Source: Bradyrhizobium genosp. L (GTDB taxonomy: Bacteria > Pseudomonadota > Alphaproteobacteria > Rhizobiales > Xanthobacteraceae). Taken from it: 64,000 nt of DNA. Both the position numbers and the translations under genes were made by a program. The stretch lies in NCBI RefSeq assembly GCF_015624485.1, contig NZ_CP061378.1, positions 3,100,001 to 3,164,000 of the forward strand, given 5' to 3'. The notes beneath the pieces are model-generated. The model ran no database searches, was not told where the DNA came from, and worked only from the letters and a program-made list of their open reading frames with translations. Every line of letters starts with the position of its first letter. The first letter of the stretch is position 1. Shown here piece by piece: positions 9,859-18,217 of this stretch.

Positions 9859-11178
9859 GTGTTCCGCTTCAAGTCGCTGACCTCGCGGATCGTGTTCCTG
9901 CACATCGTAGCGGTCGCGGTCGCGGCGATCTTCCTGCCGCTTCTGCTGCTGTGGCTGCTGAATTCGGAGATCGACCAGCTGCATCGCGAGGCGATGCGGG
10001 ACCAGGCCGATGTGCTCGGCGAGAAGCTCGCGACCGGCCCGGACGGCAAGCTGACCCTCAATCTTCCCGAGAGCCTCAAGGACCTCTATTCCGAAGCCTA
10101 TGGCCGCTATCGCTACGACATCTACGCCGCCGACGGGCGGGTGCTGTTTTCGTCGCATCACGGCAGCCCGGCGAAGCAGGCATCGTCGGATACGATTGCG
10201 GGTGCGAGCGTGATGCGCGACATCGACGGCGACAGCCTGCGCATCCACGTCGCCGAGGACCTGTCGCATCGCGACGTCATCACCGACGACATCGTGGCGA
10301 ATTTCTTCCGGCGCGTCGGCTGGATCACGATCCCGATCCTGCTGATCCTGCTCGCCGCCGACATCCTGATTTTCCGCCGTGCCGTGATTCCGCTGTTGCA
10401 GGCCTCGGAGACGGCGCGCAGCATCGGACCGGCGCGAACCGACATTCGGCTGCCGGCGGACGGAATTCCGAGCGAGATCCTGCCGCTGGTGACCGCGGTC
10501 AACCAGGCCTTCGATCGCCTCGAGCATGGCTTTCGGGTGCAGCGCCAGTTCACGGCGGATGCCGCGCATCAGTTGCGCACGCCGCTCGCGATCCTGCGGA
10601 CCCGGATCGAGACGCTGCAGGCTGGCGAGGGCATCACGGAGCTGCACGCCGACATCGAAAGCATGAGCCGGATCGTCAGCCAGCTGCTCGAGATCGCCGA
10701 GCTCGACACCCAGATCGTCGATCCCGACGAGACGGCGGATCTGCGCGCGGTGTGTGCCGAGGTGGTGGGCTCGATCGCGCCGTTTGCACTGGCGCAGCAG
10801 AAGGACATCGCGCTGCGCGGCACCGACGAGCCGGTGCAGGTCAGGGGCAATGCGGAGATGCTGCAGCGCGCGATCTTCAACCTGGCGGAGAACGCCATCA
10901 AATACACCGCCGATGCCACCGCCGTGGACGTCGAGGTGCGCGAGGACGGCTCGGTGCGGGTGCGCGACTGCGGGCCCGGTATTCCGCCCGCCGAGCAGGG
11001 CCTGATCTTCCAGCGCTTCTGGCGCGGCGACCGCCGGCGCACCGACGGCGCAGGCCTCGGGCTTTCGATCGTGCGCAGCGTCGTCGACGATCATTCTGCC
11101 GCGGTCGAGGTGGAGAATTTACCGGAGGGCGGCGCGCAGTTCACGCTGAGTTTTCGGCTGGCGGAGGCGGGATCGTGA
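9859..11178 (+). CDS. Sensor histidine kinase
   Basis: Inner-membrane kinase (439 residues) partnering the response regulator immediately upstream. TM1 is at about 10-35, a periplasmic sensor at 36-152, TM2 at about 153-172, then a HAMP-like linker. The H-box A-A-H-Q-L-R-T-P-L has the phosphorylated His at 237, and the ATPase domain shows N-L-A-E-N-A-I-K-Y-T (N-box), R-D-C-G-P-G-I-P (G1) and G-A-G-L-G-L-S-I-V (G2). The start codon is GTG at 9859. The layout resembles QseC/TctE-type kinases; the signal cannot be read from sequence, though location suggests efflux control. Confidence 0.92.
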   Translation: MFRFKSLTSRIVFLHIVAVAVAAIFLPLLLLWLLNSEIDQLHREAMRDQADVLGEKLATGPDGKLTLNLPESLKDLYSEAYGRYRYDIYAADGRVLFSSHHGSPAKQASSDTIAGASVMRDIDGDSLRIHVAEDLSHRDVITDDIVANFFRRVGWITIPILLILLAADILIFRRAVIPLLQASETARSIGPARTDIRLPADGIPSEILPLVTAVNQAFDRLEHGFRVQRQFTADAAHQLRTPLAILRTRIETLQAGEGITELHADIESMSRIVSQLLEIAELDTQIVDPDETADLRAVCAEVVGSIAPFALAQQKDIALRGTDEPVQVRGNAEMLQRAIFNLAENAIKYTADATAVDVEVREDGSVRVRDCGPGIPPAEQGLIFQRFWRGDRRRTDGAGLGLSIVRSVVDDHSAAVEVENLPEGGAQFTLSFRLAEAGS

Positions 11179-11245
11179 AGCAGCAGCTCCAACCTCACCG
11201 TCATTGCGAGCAGCGATTGTTCGCCGGTCGTTCGTCAACAGCAAC

Positions 11246-11369
11246 TGTCGTCCCTGCGAAAGCAGGGACCCATACTCCGCGGCTCGCAATGTGAACGGGA
11301 CTCGTCGTTCCGGCGTAAAGAAACAATCAATATTTGTGGTTATGGGTCCCTGCTTTCGCAGGGACGACA
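11246..11369. repeat. 29-bp perfect inverted repeat in the convergent gap
   Basis: Arms 11246-11274 and 11341-11369 are exact reverse complements over 29 bp, flanking 66 bp that include an AT-richer stretch. Each arm is itself a hairpin (TCCCTGCGAAAGCAGGGA). It lies between the 3' ends of the kinase gene and the TRAP permease gene and could terminate both. The unit is a common Bradyrhizobium intergenic palindrome. Confidence 0.8.
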
Positions 11370-11417
11370 CCGAGTTTGTGGTGCAGGCCAAAGCTCCGTC
11401 ATTGCGCGGAACGCCCG

Positions 11418-13022
11418 CTACTGCTTCGGCTGCCCGAAATCGAGCGGTGGCAGGTCGATCTGCGGCACGTCGATCTTGACCTTGTCGAGGTCGACATTGG
11501 CCGGCTTGTCGAGCAGGCCGGTCACCACGACCGGGAACGCGATCACCAGGATCACCATGATCGCCTGCAGGCCGATCCAGGGCATTGCGCCCCAGTAGAT
11601 GTCGGAGCTCTTCACTTCCTTCGGCGCCACGCCGCGCAGATAGAACAGCGCGAAGCCGAACGGCGGATGCAGGAACGAGGTCTGCATGTTGACGCAGAGC
11701 ATGACGCCGAACCAGATCAGCGCGGCGTCGGGGCCGACCACCGGCGCCAGCACCTTCTGCGCGATCGGCGCGATCATCGGCAGGATGATGAAGGCGATCT
11801 CGAAGAAATCGAGGAAGAACGCCAGGAAGAAGATGAACAGGTTGATGAAGATCAGGAAGCCCCAGACGCCGCCGGGCAGCGAGGTCAGCAGGTTCTCCAG
11901 CCAGACGCCGCCGGAGACGCCGAGAAACACCACCGAGAAGCAGGTCGAGCCGATCAGGATGAAGGTGACCATGCAGGTGATGCGCATGGTGGTTTCGTAG
12001 CCCTGCTTGATCAGGTCGCGCAGGTCCGGAATCTTGACCGCCTCGATGCAGATCCAGGCGACCGCGAGATAGGTGATCGCAAAGGCGAGCTTGAAGATCA
12101 AGTTCTCGGTGAAGAGCATCGCGATGATGGTGCCGATGCCGCCGGCAATCACGCCGATGATCAGTATTTTCTTGCCGGTCGCGCTGAAATCCTTGTGGTG
12201 GATCGCGGCGAGCACGATGGCGCCGACCGCGCCCATCGCGCCGGCTTCGGTCGGGGTCGCAAGCCCCATCATCATGGTGCCGAGCACGACGAAGATCAGC
12301 ACCGCCGACGGGATGATGCCGAGCAGGCACTTCTTCCACAGCGCCCAGCCGGTCAGCGTGCGGGCTTCCTTCGGCACCGCGGGCAAATGGCTCGGCTTGA
12401 TGATGCTGAGCAGGAAGGTGTAGCCGGCGAACAGCAGGATCTGGAATACCGACGGGCCCCAGGCGCCGAGATACATGTCGCCGACCGACTTGCCGAGTTG
12501 GTCGGCCAGCACGATCAGGACGAGAGAGGGAGGAACGAGTTGCGTGATGGTGCCGGAGGCGGCGAGCACGCCGGTGACGTAGCGGATGTTGTAGCCGTAG
12601 CGGATCATCACCGGCATAGAGATCAGCGCCATCGCGATCACCTGCGCCGCCACCGTGCCGGTGATGGCGCCGAGGATGAAGCCGACGATGATCACGGAAT
12701 AGCCGAGGCCGCCCCTGATCGGACCGAACAGCTGGCCCATCGAGTCCAGCATGTCCTCGGCGAGCCCGCATCTCTCCAATATCGCGCCCATGAAGGTGAA
12801 GAACGGGATCGCGAGCAGCAGCTCGTTGGACAGCACGCTGCCGAAGATGCGGCCCGGGATCGCCTGCAGGAAGTTGAGGTCGAAGAAGCCGAGGTGGATG
12901 GCGAGGAAGCCGAACGACAGGCCGACCGCGGCCAGCGTGAACGCCACCGGATAGCCGATCAGCATCGCCATGATCAGGCCGCCGAACATCAGCGGCGGCA
13001 TCATCTCCAGCGTAATCGTCAT
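11418..13022 (-). CDS. TRAP transporter large permease, DctM family
   Basis: The large membrane subunit that moves solute with sodium or proton (534 residues, at least twelve hydrophobic segments). It opens with M-P-P-L-M-F-G-G and contains L-L-A-I-P-F-F-T-F-M-G and G-M-M-M-G-L-A-T-P-T-E-A-G, hallmarks of DctM, and the length matches the longer DctM subgroup. Its ATG overlaps the stop of the small subunit gene by 4 bp (ATGA), so the two are translationally coupled. No substrate-binding protein gene is adjacent; the two orphan receptors at 1-2446 are the nearest candidates. Confidence 0.93.
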   Translation of the reverse strand: MTITLEMMPPLMFGGLIMAMLIGYPVAFTLAAVGLSFGFLAIHLGFFDLNFLQAIPGRIFGSVLSNELLLAIPFFTFMGAILERCGLAEDMLDSMGQLFGPIRGGLGYSVIIVGFILGAITGTVAAQVIAMALISMPVMIRYGYNIRYVTGVLAASGTITQLVPPSLVLIVLADQLGKSVGDMYLGAWGPSVFQILLFAGYTFLLSIIKPSHLPAVPKEARTLTGWALWKKCLLGIIPSAVLIFVVLGTMMMGLATPTEAGAMGAVGAIVLAAIHHKDFSATGKKILIIGVIAGGIGTIIAMLFTENLIFKLAFAITYLAVAWICIEAVKIPDLRDLIKQGYETTMRITCMVTFILIGSTCFSVVFLGVSGGVWLENLLTSLPGGVWGFLIFINLFIFFLAFFLDFFEIAFIILPMIAPIAQKVLAPVVGPDAALIWFGVMLCVNMQTSFLHPPFGFALFYLRGVAPKEVKSSDIYWGAMPWIGLQAIMVILVIAFPVVVTGLLDKPANVDLDKVKIDVPQIDLPPLDFGQPKQ

Positions 13023-13558
13023 TGCGTCGGCCTCTCGTACTTCGCGTCGATCGTCACGTAGCCCTGCAGCGCGGCGATCCGCTTGATCACCTCGGAGACG
13101 CCTTGCAACGCGAGCATCACGAAGCCGGACGGGATAACGAACTTGATCGGCCAGCGGATCAGGCCACCGGCATTGCCGCTCATCTCACCGACCGAATAGG
13201 ACTGGTAGAAGAACGGCCAGGACAGATAGGCGAGCAGCAGGCAGGCCGGGATCAGGAAGAGCAGCGTGCAGATCAGGTCGAGCCAGAGCTGGCCGCGCTC
13301 GGACAGCATCAGATAGAGGATCTCGACCCGGACATGCTCGTTGCGCTTGAAGGTGTAGGACGAGCCGAACATCACCAGGATCGCGAACATGTACCACTGC
13401 GCCTCGAGCCAGCCGTTCGAGGAGGAACTGAAGGCGTAGCGGATCATGGCGTTGCCGGCGCTGACCAGGCAGGCGAGCAGGACCAGCAGGTTGCAGATGG
13501 TTCCGATCTTTTCGTTGAGCTTGTCGATGGCCTGACTCAGTGCCAACAATGGGCGCAT
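13019..13558 (-). CDS. TRAP transporter small permease, DctQ family
   Basis: The four-helix small membrane subunit (179 residues) needed with DctM. Helices are visible near 20-40, 50-70, 95-115 and 135-160, and W-L-E-A-Q-W-Y plus K-R-N-E-H-V-R-V-E are the DctQ signature region. ATG 13558 is preceded by GGAG at suitable spacing; a GTG one codon earlier (13561) is an alternative. It is the first gene of the DctQ-DctM pair, and a 28-bp dyad at 13783-13810 upstream may regulate it. Confidence 0.92.
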   Translation of the reverse strand: MRPLLALSQAIDKLNEKIGTICNLLVLLACLVSAGNAMIRYAFSSSSNGWLEAQWYMFAILVMFGSSYTFKRNEHVRVEILYLMLSERGQLWLDLICTLLFLIPACLLLAYLSWPFFYQSYSVGEMSGNAGGLIRWPIKFVIPSGFVMLALQGVSEVIKRIAALQGYVTIDAKYERPTQ

Positions 13559-13930
13559 CACGATCTCCGCGGCCGCGCCGTCCGCGCGCCGAATATCTTT
13601 TCAAGCATCATCTGGCCGCCGCGCGCACGCGCGCGGAGCCGCGGCTCACTTTCAGGAGCATTTGCAAACCGTCGTCCTCCCCCGAAAACGCTTTCCCCGT
13701 TCTTGGCTGCGCCCGTCGGGGCAGCGGCCTGTCCGACCGGCCGGCATGAAAGCCGCCGCACCAAATCAGCGCGGCGAAACGCCGTCAATTGGAAAATGGG
13801 CAAATTGACGATGTGGCAAGCCGTTGTCCCCGCTTGGTAAATCGGGGACGGGAGGGGACGATGGGGCAGGTGGTATCAGGTTTGTCCGTCACGGCGGGGC
13901 GCCGGAACCCGCCCCGGCGGACGATACGCC
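13559..13930. other. 372-bp gap between dctQ and moaA
   Basis: No gene seen. It holds the upstream region of the dctQM pair (which reads leftward) and the downstream end of moaA. The only distinct structure is the dyad at 13783-13810. Confidence 0.6.
13783..13810. promoter_or_regulatory. 8-12-8 inverted repeat, possible operator for dctQM
   Basis: CGTCAATT (13783-13790) and AATTGACG (13803-13810) are perfect inverted 8-mers around a 12-bp AT-richer spacer, so half-site centres are 20 bp apart (about two helical turns). It lies about 225 bp upstream of dctQ. A dimeric regulator site is plausible; nothing else supports it. Confidence 0.3.
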
Positions 13931-14965
13931 TTAACCGCCGGTGACGCTCATGTGGCGGCTGACGCTCGGGCGGTTGTGGCGGCGGTCGATGATGAAATCA
14001 TGGCCCTTCGGCTTCAGCCCGATGGCGCGGTCGATCGCGGCCGAGAGCAGGCCGTTGTCGTCAGAGGCGCGCAACGGACGGCGCAGGTCGGAGGCGTCCT
14101 CATGGCCGAGGCAGGTGTGCAGCGTGCCGGTGCAGGTGATCCGCACCCGGTTGCAGGCTTCGCAGAAATTGTGGGTCATCGGCGTGATGAAGCCGAGCTT
14201 GCCGCCGGTCTCGGCGACACGGACGTAGCGGGCCGGACCGCCGGTGTTGTCGTCGAGATCGGTCAGCGTGTAGTGCTTCTCGAGCCGCGCGCGGAGCAGC
14301 GACAGCGGCACATACTGATCGATGCGGCCTTCGCCGATGTCGCCCATCGGCATCACCTCGATCAGGGTCAGGCCCATGCCCTTGCCATGCGCCCACTCCA
14401 TCAGGGCCGGGATCTCGTCCTCGTTCATGTTCTTCAGCGCGACCGCGTTGATCTTGACCGCAAGACCCGCGGCGCGTGCCGCCTCGATCCCCGACAACAC
14501 CTTGTCGAGATCGCCCCAGCGGGTGATAGCGCGGAACTTGGCCGCATCGAGCGTGTCGAGCGAGACGTTGACGCGGCGCACGCCGCAATCGGCGAGCTCG
14601 CTTGCGAAGCGCGCGAGCTGCGAGCCGTTGGTGGTCAGCGTCAACTCATCGAGCGCGCCGCTCGAGAGGTGCCGCGACAGCGCGCGCACCAGGCCCATCA
14701 CATTGCGGCGGACCAGCGGTTCGCCGCCGGTGAGACGGATCTTGCGCACGCCCTTGTCGATGAACGCCGAGCAGAGCCGGTCGAGCTCTTCCAGGGTCAG
14801 CAGATCGGCCTTCGGCAGGAACGTCATGTCTTCCGACATGCAATAGAAGCAGCGCAGATCGCAGCGGTCGGTGACGGAGACGCGCAGGTAACGGATCGTC
14901 CGGCCGAACGGATCGGTCATCGGACGAAACAGCGTATCGGAAAGCGCCTCTGTGGATGCGTTCAT
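13931..14965 (-). CDS. moaA: GTP 3',8-cyclase MoaA (molybdenum cofactor biosynthesis)
   Basis: Radical SAM enzyme for the first step of molybdenum cofactor synthesis, GTP to 3',8-cyclo-GTP (344 residues, normal). The N-terminal cluster cysteines are C35, C39 and C42 (C-D-L-R-C-F-Y-C), and the second cluster ligands are C268, C271 and C285 in F-C-E-A-C-N-R. The protein ends in G-G, the C-terminal diglycine required for activity in MoaA. It stands alone here with no other moa gene beside it. Confidence 0.97.
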   Translation of the reverse strand: MNASTEALSDTLFRPMTDPFGRTIRYLRVSVTDRCDLRCFYCMSEDMTFLPKADLLTLEELDRLCSAFIDKGVRKIRLTGGEPLVRRNVMGLVRALSRHLSSGALDELTLTTNGSQLARFASELADCGVRRVNVSLDTLDAAKFRAITRWGDLDKVLSGIEAARAAGLAVKINAVALKNMNEDEIPALMEWAHGKGMGLTLIEVMPMGDIGEGRIDQYVPLSLLRARLEKHYTLTDLDDNTGGPARYVRVAETGGKLGFITPMTHNFCEACNRVRITCTGTLHTCLGHEDASDLRRPLRASDDNGLLSAAIDRAIGLKPKGHDFIIDRRHNRPSVSRHMSVTGG

Positions 14966-15237
14966 TCAACCCGGGCCCTGCAACTTGTTCCCTGCCTGCC
15001 GCGCCGCGCGCGGCGCCGACACCGACAATGTATGCATGTTGGCACGTTGTCACAATGCGTTCCAAGGGAGGATCGAGCGCGGATCAAGCAACGATCCGCG
15101 ACATGCAAAATGGATTTCGCGCGATAGGCGAGCCATATCGCGCGATGCGTGATCGCAATCGCCGGGACTTCACGACAGAAACGGAAGAACCCGGCGCTGG
15201 CCGGGCTCTTGTGCGGTGCAATTGAATGCGGTGCGCC

Positions 15238-15723
15238 TTAGCGCGTCGGCGCGGCAGGAGCCGCCGGCGGCGGTGGCGCTGCGCTCGGATCGGCGGGGGC
15301 CGCGCCGGCAGGGGCTGCGGCGGCCGGCCTCGGCCGCTTCTTCTTCGGCCGCATCGGCTTGCGCGTCGCGCGGGGCGGCGGCCCGGCCGGCTGTAGCGCG
15401 GCGAACACCGGGCTCGGATCGAGCGTGGTCGTGGCCGGGGTGGTGAAGTCGCCTGGCACGCGGGTGACCGTCACCGGCACCGTCGCAGGCTGGAATTTCG
15501 GCGCGTTGAAGGTGACGGAGAAATTGGTCTCCGGCGTCGGGATCGACACCGAGCAGGGCGTCTTGCAGCCCGGCCCGAGCGAGGTCACGGCGTCTGCGCC
15601 CTGCGGCGCCGAATCTAGCTGCACCTGCATCGGCGGCGGCGCCGACTTGAAGTAGTCCATTGAGAATGACGAGCAGCCGCCCAGACTCAGTCCGGCGACG
15701 GCAATCGCGATGACACGACGCAT
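15238..15723 (-). CDS. Putative lipoprotein with Pro/Ala-rich C-terminus
   Basis: Small predicted lipoprotein (161 residues). The signal I-A-V-A-G-L-S-L-G-G-C has a clear lipobox. The middle part (about 30-100) has P-x-G-A-D-A and C-K-T-P-C-S-V and resembles PEGA-like beta domains. The last 50 residues are Pro/Ala/Lys-rich and low complexity, suggesting a tail that spans or contacts peptidoglycan. ATG 15723 is chosen over GTG 15732 because AGGTGAG lies at good spacing. Function unknown. Confidence 0.8.
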   Translation of the reverse strand: MRRVIAIAVAGLSLGGCSSFSMDYFKSAPPPMQVQLDSAPQGADAVTSLGPGCKTPCSVSIPTPETNFSVTFNAPKFQPATVPVTVTRVPGDFTTPATTTLDPSPVFAALQPAGPPPRATRKPMRPKKKRPRPAAAAPAGAAPADPSAAPPPPAAPAAPTR

Positions 15724-15833
15724 GATCCACACTCACCTGCGGCTATCAGCCACAATCCCCGCGGGCGACCATAGGGGCGTCGGAACAGGGGCGCAACAGC
15801 GCGGGGCCTGTTCGTTAAAGGATGGTTAACAGC

Positions 15834-15863
15834 AAAATCGCATGGAAAAATATTTCCACGCGA
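15834..15863 (-). terminator. Rho-independent terminator after gph
   Basis: Read on the minus strand, an 11-bp stem (TCGCGTGGAAA with TTTCCATGCGA, one G-U pair) is followed by TTTT, starting about 20 bp after the gph stop. Confidence 0.65.
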
Positions 15864-15884
15864 TATCAATATGTTACATAAAAA

Positions 15885-16565
15885 CTATGATGCCGCCAGG
15901 CTGGCGACGGCCTCCGGCAGATCGCGCATATGACTGATCAGCCGGTCCGGTTTGAGCTCCGCCATCGGCACGTCGGTATAGCCGAAATCGACGCCGATCA
16001 CCGGGACCTGGGCCCGCCGCGCCACGCCGACATCGGTGCCGGCATCGCCGACCATGATCGCGCCCGGCAGCCGGCCGCCGGCGCGCGCCACCGTCTCGCG
16101 CAGGAACGCCGGATCGGGTTTGGCGACCCCGAAGGTGTCGGCGCCGCAGATCGCGGCAAAGCGCGGCGTCAGTTCGAGCCGGTCGAGCAACAGCTTCGAC
16201 AGCCATTCCAGCTTGTTGGTGCAGACCGCGAGGCGATGCCCCTTCGACGCAAGGACGTCGAGCGCGACTTCCAATCCGTCGAACGGGTGCGAGCCGTCGG
16301 CGATGTGGTCCGCGTAATAAGCGACGAAGTCGCTGGTCATGCGGTCGAGTTCGGCGACCGTGACCGCGCGCCCTTCCACCTCGAGCCCGCGCTCGATCAG
16401 CTTGCGCGCGCCGGCGCCGATCATGTTGCGCGCGGCGGCCAGCGGAACCGGCTGCAAGCCTTCGCGGTCGAGCACGTAATTCAGCGCGGCGATCAGATCG
16501 GGCGCAGTCTCGACCAGCGTGCCGTCGAGATCGAACACGATGATGGGGGGAGAGGAGGTGGACAT
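15885..16565 (-). CDS. gph: Phosphoglycolate phosphatase-like HAD hydrolase
   Basis: HAD-superfamily phosphatase (226 residues). Motif I is F-D-L-D-G-T-L near the N-terminus; motif II is V-C-T-N-K; motif III/IV is V-G-D-A-G-T-D. The cap region and the fixed order match bacterial Gph, which hydrolyses 2-phosphoglycolate from DNA repair or oxygenase side reactions. ATG 16565 was selected because the HAD core follows eight residues later; longer forms would add a tail not seen in the family. It is divergent from rpiA; both are pentose/glycolate-related housekeeping genes. Confidence 0.85.
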   Translation of the reverse strand: MSTSSPPIIVFDLDGTLVETAPDLIAALNYVLDREGLQPVPLAAARNMIGAGARKLIERGLEVEGRAVTVAELDRMTSDFVAYYADHIADGSHPFDGLEVALDVLASKGHRLAVCTNKLEWLSKLLLDRLELTPRFAAICGADTFGVAKPDPAFLRETVARAGGRLPGAIMVGDAGTDVGVARRAQVPVIGVDFGYTDVPMAELKPDRLISHMRDLPEAVASLAAS

Positions 16566-16800
16566 GATGCATTTGGCTATCGGGTGTCGGGCCACGATGC
16601 AAGGGAAGATGCCGATCCTCATCGTCCGCAGTGGAATTGGCCCCGTTTCGCTGCAAATCGACCCCGAAATCCCTCATTAAATCGGTCCGGGACGCCTTTG
16701 TTGGTGCTATTCCTGCCCGCCAAACGACGCTAGATATGCGCCCGCCGGTCGGGGCGGATTCCAGGCCCCGGGCGCAGCAGAACAGGGGCTCGGTCGGCAC

Positions 16801-17499
16801 GTGGACATGGATGCACTGAAACGCCAGGCGGCGGCGCGCGCGCTCGACGAGGTGCGCGACGGCATGAAGCTCGGGCTCGGCACAGGCTCCACGGCGAAGC
16901 ATTTCGTCGAACTGCTCGGCGAGAAGGTCAGGTCCGGCCTGAAGGTGGTGGGCGTGCCGACCTCGGAGGTGACCCGCGCGGATGCGATCCGCTGCGGCGT
17001 TCCCCTGACCACGCTGGACGAGATCGACCATCTCGACCTCACCGTCGACGGCGCCGACGAGATCGATCCCGCGCTCAATCTGATCAAGGGCGGCGGCGGC
17101 GCGCTGCTGCGCGAGAAGATCGTGGCCGCGGCCAGCGCTCGCATGATCGTGATCGCCGACGACAGCAAATGGGTCGATGCGCTCGGCCGCTTTCCGCTGC
17201 CCGTGGAGGTGATCCCGTTCGGGCTCGCGGCGACGCAGGCGGCGATCACGCGCGCCTTTGCCAGGGCCGGCGTGTCCGGCCAGATGGTGATCCGCAAGGC
17301 CAAGGACGGTCACGTTTTCGTCACCGATGGCGGCCACTGGATCGTCGACGCTCACCTTGGCCGGATCGGCGATCCGCCGCATCTCGCCGGCCTGCTCAGC
17401 GCAATTCCTGGTGTCGTCGAGCATGGCCTGTTCATTGGGCTCGCGAGCCGCGCCGTGCTGGCCGGCGCGCAGGGAATTCGGGTTGTTGAACGGCGATGA
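16801..17499 (+). CDS. rpiA: Ribose-5-phosphate isomerase A
   Basis: Interconverts ribose 5-phosphate and ribulose 5-phosphate in the pentose phosphate and Calvin pathways (232 residues). Motifs [15 protein letters not shown] (catalytic acidic residues) and [11 protein letters not shown] are all present. The start may be GTG 16801 or ATG 16807. The next gene (DUF2059) begins 23 bp after its stop, so they probably share a transcript. Confidence 0.96.
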   Translation: MDMDALKRQAAARALDEVRDGMKLGLGTGSTAKHFVELLGEKVRSGLKVVGVPTSEVTRADAIRCGVPLTTLDEIDHLDLTVDGADEIDPALNLIKGGGGALLREKIVAAASARMIVIADDSKWVDALGRFPLPVEVIPFGLAATQAAITRAFARAGVSGQMVIRKAKDGHVFVTDGGHWIVDAHLGRIGDPPHLAGLLSAIPGVVEHGLFIGLASRAVLAGAQGIRVVERR

Positions 17500-17522
17500 C
17501 GCCGCAAGCAAGGAGACTTGGA

Positions 17523-18074
17523 ATGAAGCGTTTCTCGGGACTTTTGTCGGCTGCGACCGTGGCCGTCGGACTGGCGCTTGCGGCCGCGCCGGCGATGGCG
17601 CAGCAGCAGGCGCCGGCCGCGGGCGGCGCGCCCGCCGCGCCTGCCGTCAAGCAGTCGTCGCCCGCGGCGATCGGCTACGCCAAGGAGATCCTGGCGATGA
17701 AGAACGTCGCCGCCATGTATGCCGGCGCCGTTCCGGGCATCATCGAGAAGACCAAGACCGGCCTGCTGCAGCAATATCTGAACTATCAGAAGGACCTCAA
17801 CGAGGTCGCGGTGATCATCGCGAAGGCCCAGGCCGGGCGCGAGAAGGAGATCGGCGAGGGCATGGCGCAGATCTACGCCAGCGAGTTCACCGAGCAGGAA
17901 CTGAAGGACCTGGTCGTGTTCTACAAGTCGCCGCTCGGTCAGAAGCTTTTGACCTCCGAGCCCAAGGCAATCAATGAATCGCTGAACTATATGCAGCAGT
18001 GGGCGCAGCAGTTTGGCGTCCTCGTCGCCGGCCAGTTCAAGACCGAGATGAAGAAGCGCGGCAAGGATATCTAA
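17523..18074 (+). CDS. DUF2059 family exported protein
   Basis: A 183-residue protein with a clear signal peptide (M-K-R-F-S-G...A-M-A-Q) and an Ala/Pro-rich linker, then a helical DUF2059 domain with Y-A-x-E-F-T-E-Q-E-L-K-D-L-V-x-F-Y-K-S-P-L-G, the typical family core. ATG 17523 has AAGGAG at ideal spacing; an in-frame ATG at 17496 overlapping the rpiA stop lacks the signal-peptide logic. The family is periplasmic and uncharacterised. It sits between rpiA and gor. Confidence 0.88.
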   Translation: MKRFSGLLSAATVAVGLALAAAPAMAQQQAPAAGGAPAAPAVKQSSPAAIGYAKEILAMKNVAAMYAGAVPGIIEKTKTGLLQQYLNYQKDLNEVAVIIAKAQAGREKEIGEGMAQIYASEFTEQELKDLVVFYKSPLGQKLLTSEPKAINESLNYMQQWAQQFGVLVAGQFKTEMKKRGKDI

Positions 18075-18079
18075 AGTTA

Positions 18080-18201
18080 CCTCGCCCCACTTGCGGGGAG
18101 AGGTCGATCGCGGAGCGATCGGGTGAGGGGACCCTCCACGACCTGAGATAGTGGAGGTAGCCCTCACCCCGACCCTCTCCCGCAAGAACGGGGAGAGCGG
18201 G
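18080..18201. repeat. Mosaic palindromic repeat
   Basis: Same module family as 7551-7722: CGCCCC...GGGGAGAGGTCGATCGCGGAG, TGAGGGGAC, a CCTCCAC...GTGGAGG stem and CTCTCCCG...CGGGGAGAG. It fills the gap between DUF2059 and gor and ends just before the gor ribosome site. Confidence 0.75.
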
Positions 18202-18217
18202 AAGAAAGGTGGTTGCC

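Noticed and set aside
11334..13061. 575-codon open frame on the plus strand opposite dctM
   Set aside because: Same kind of shadow frame; dctM on minus has full family motifs and dctQ overlap.
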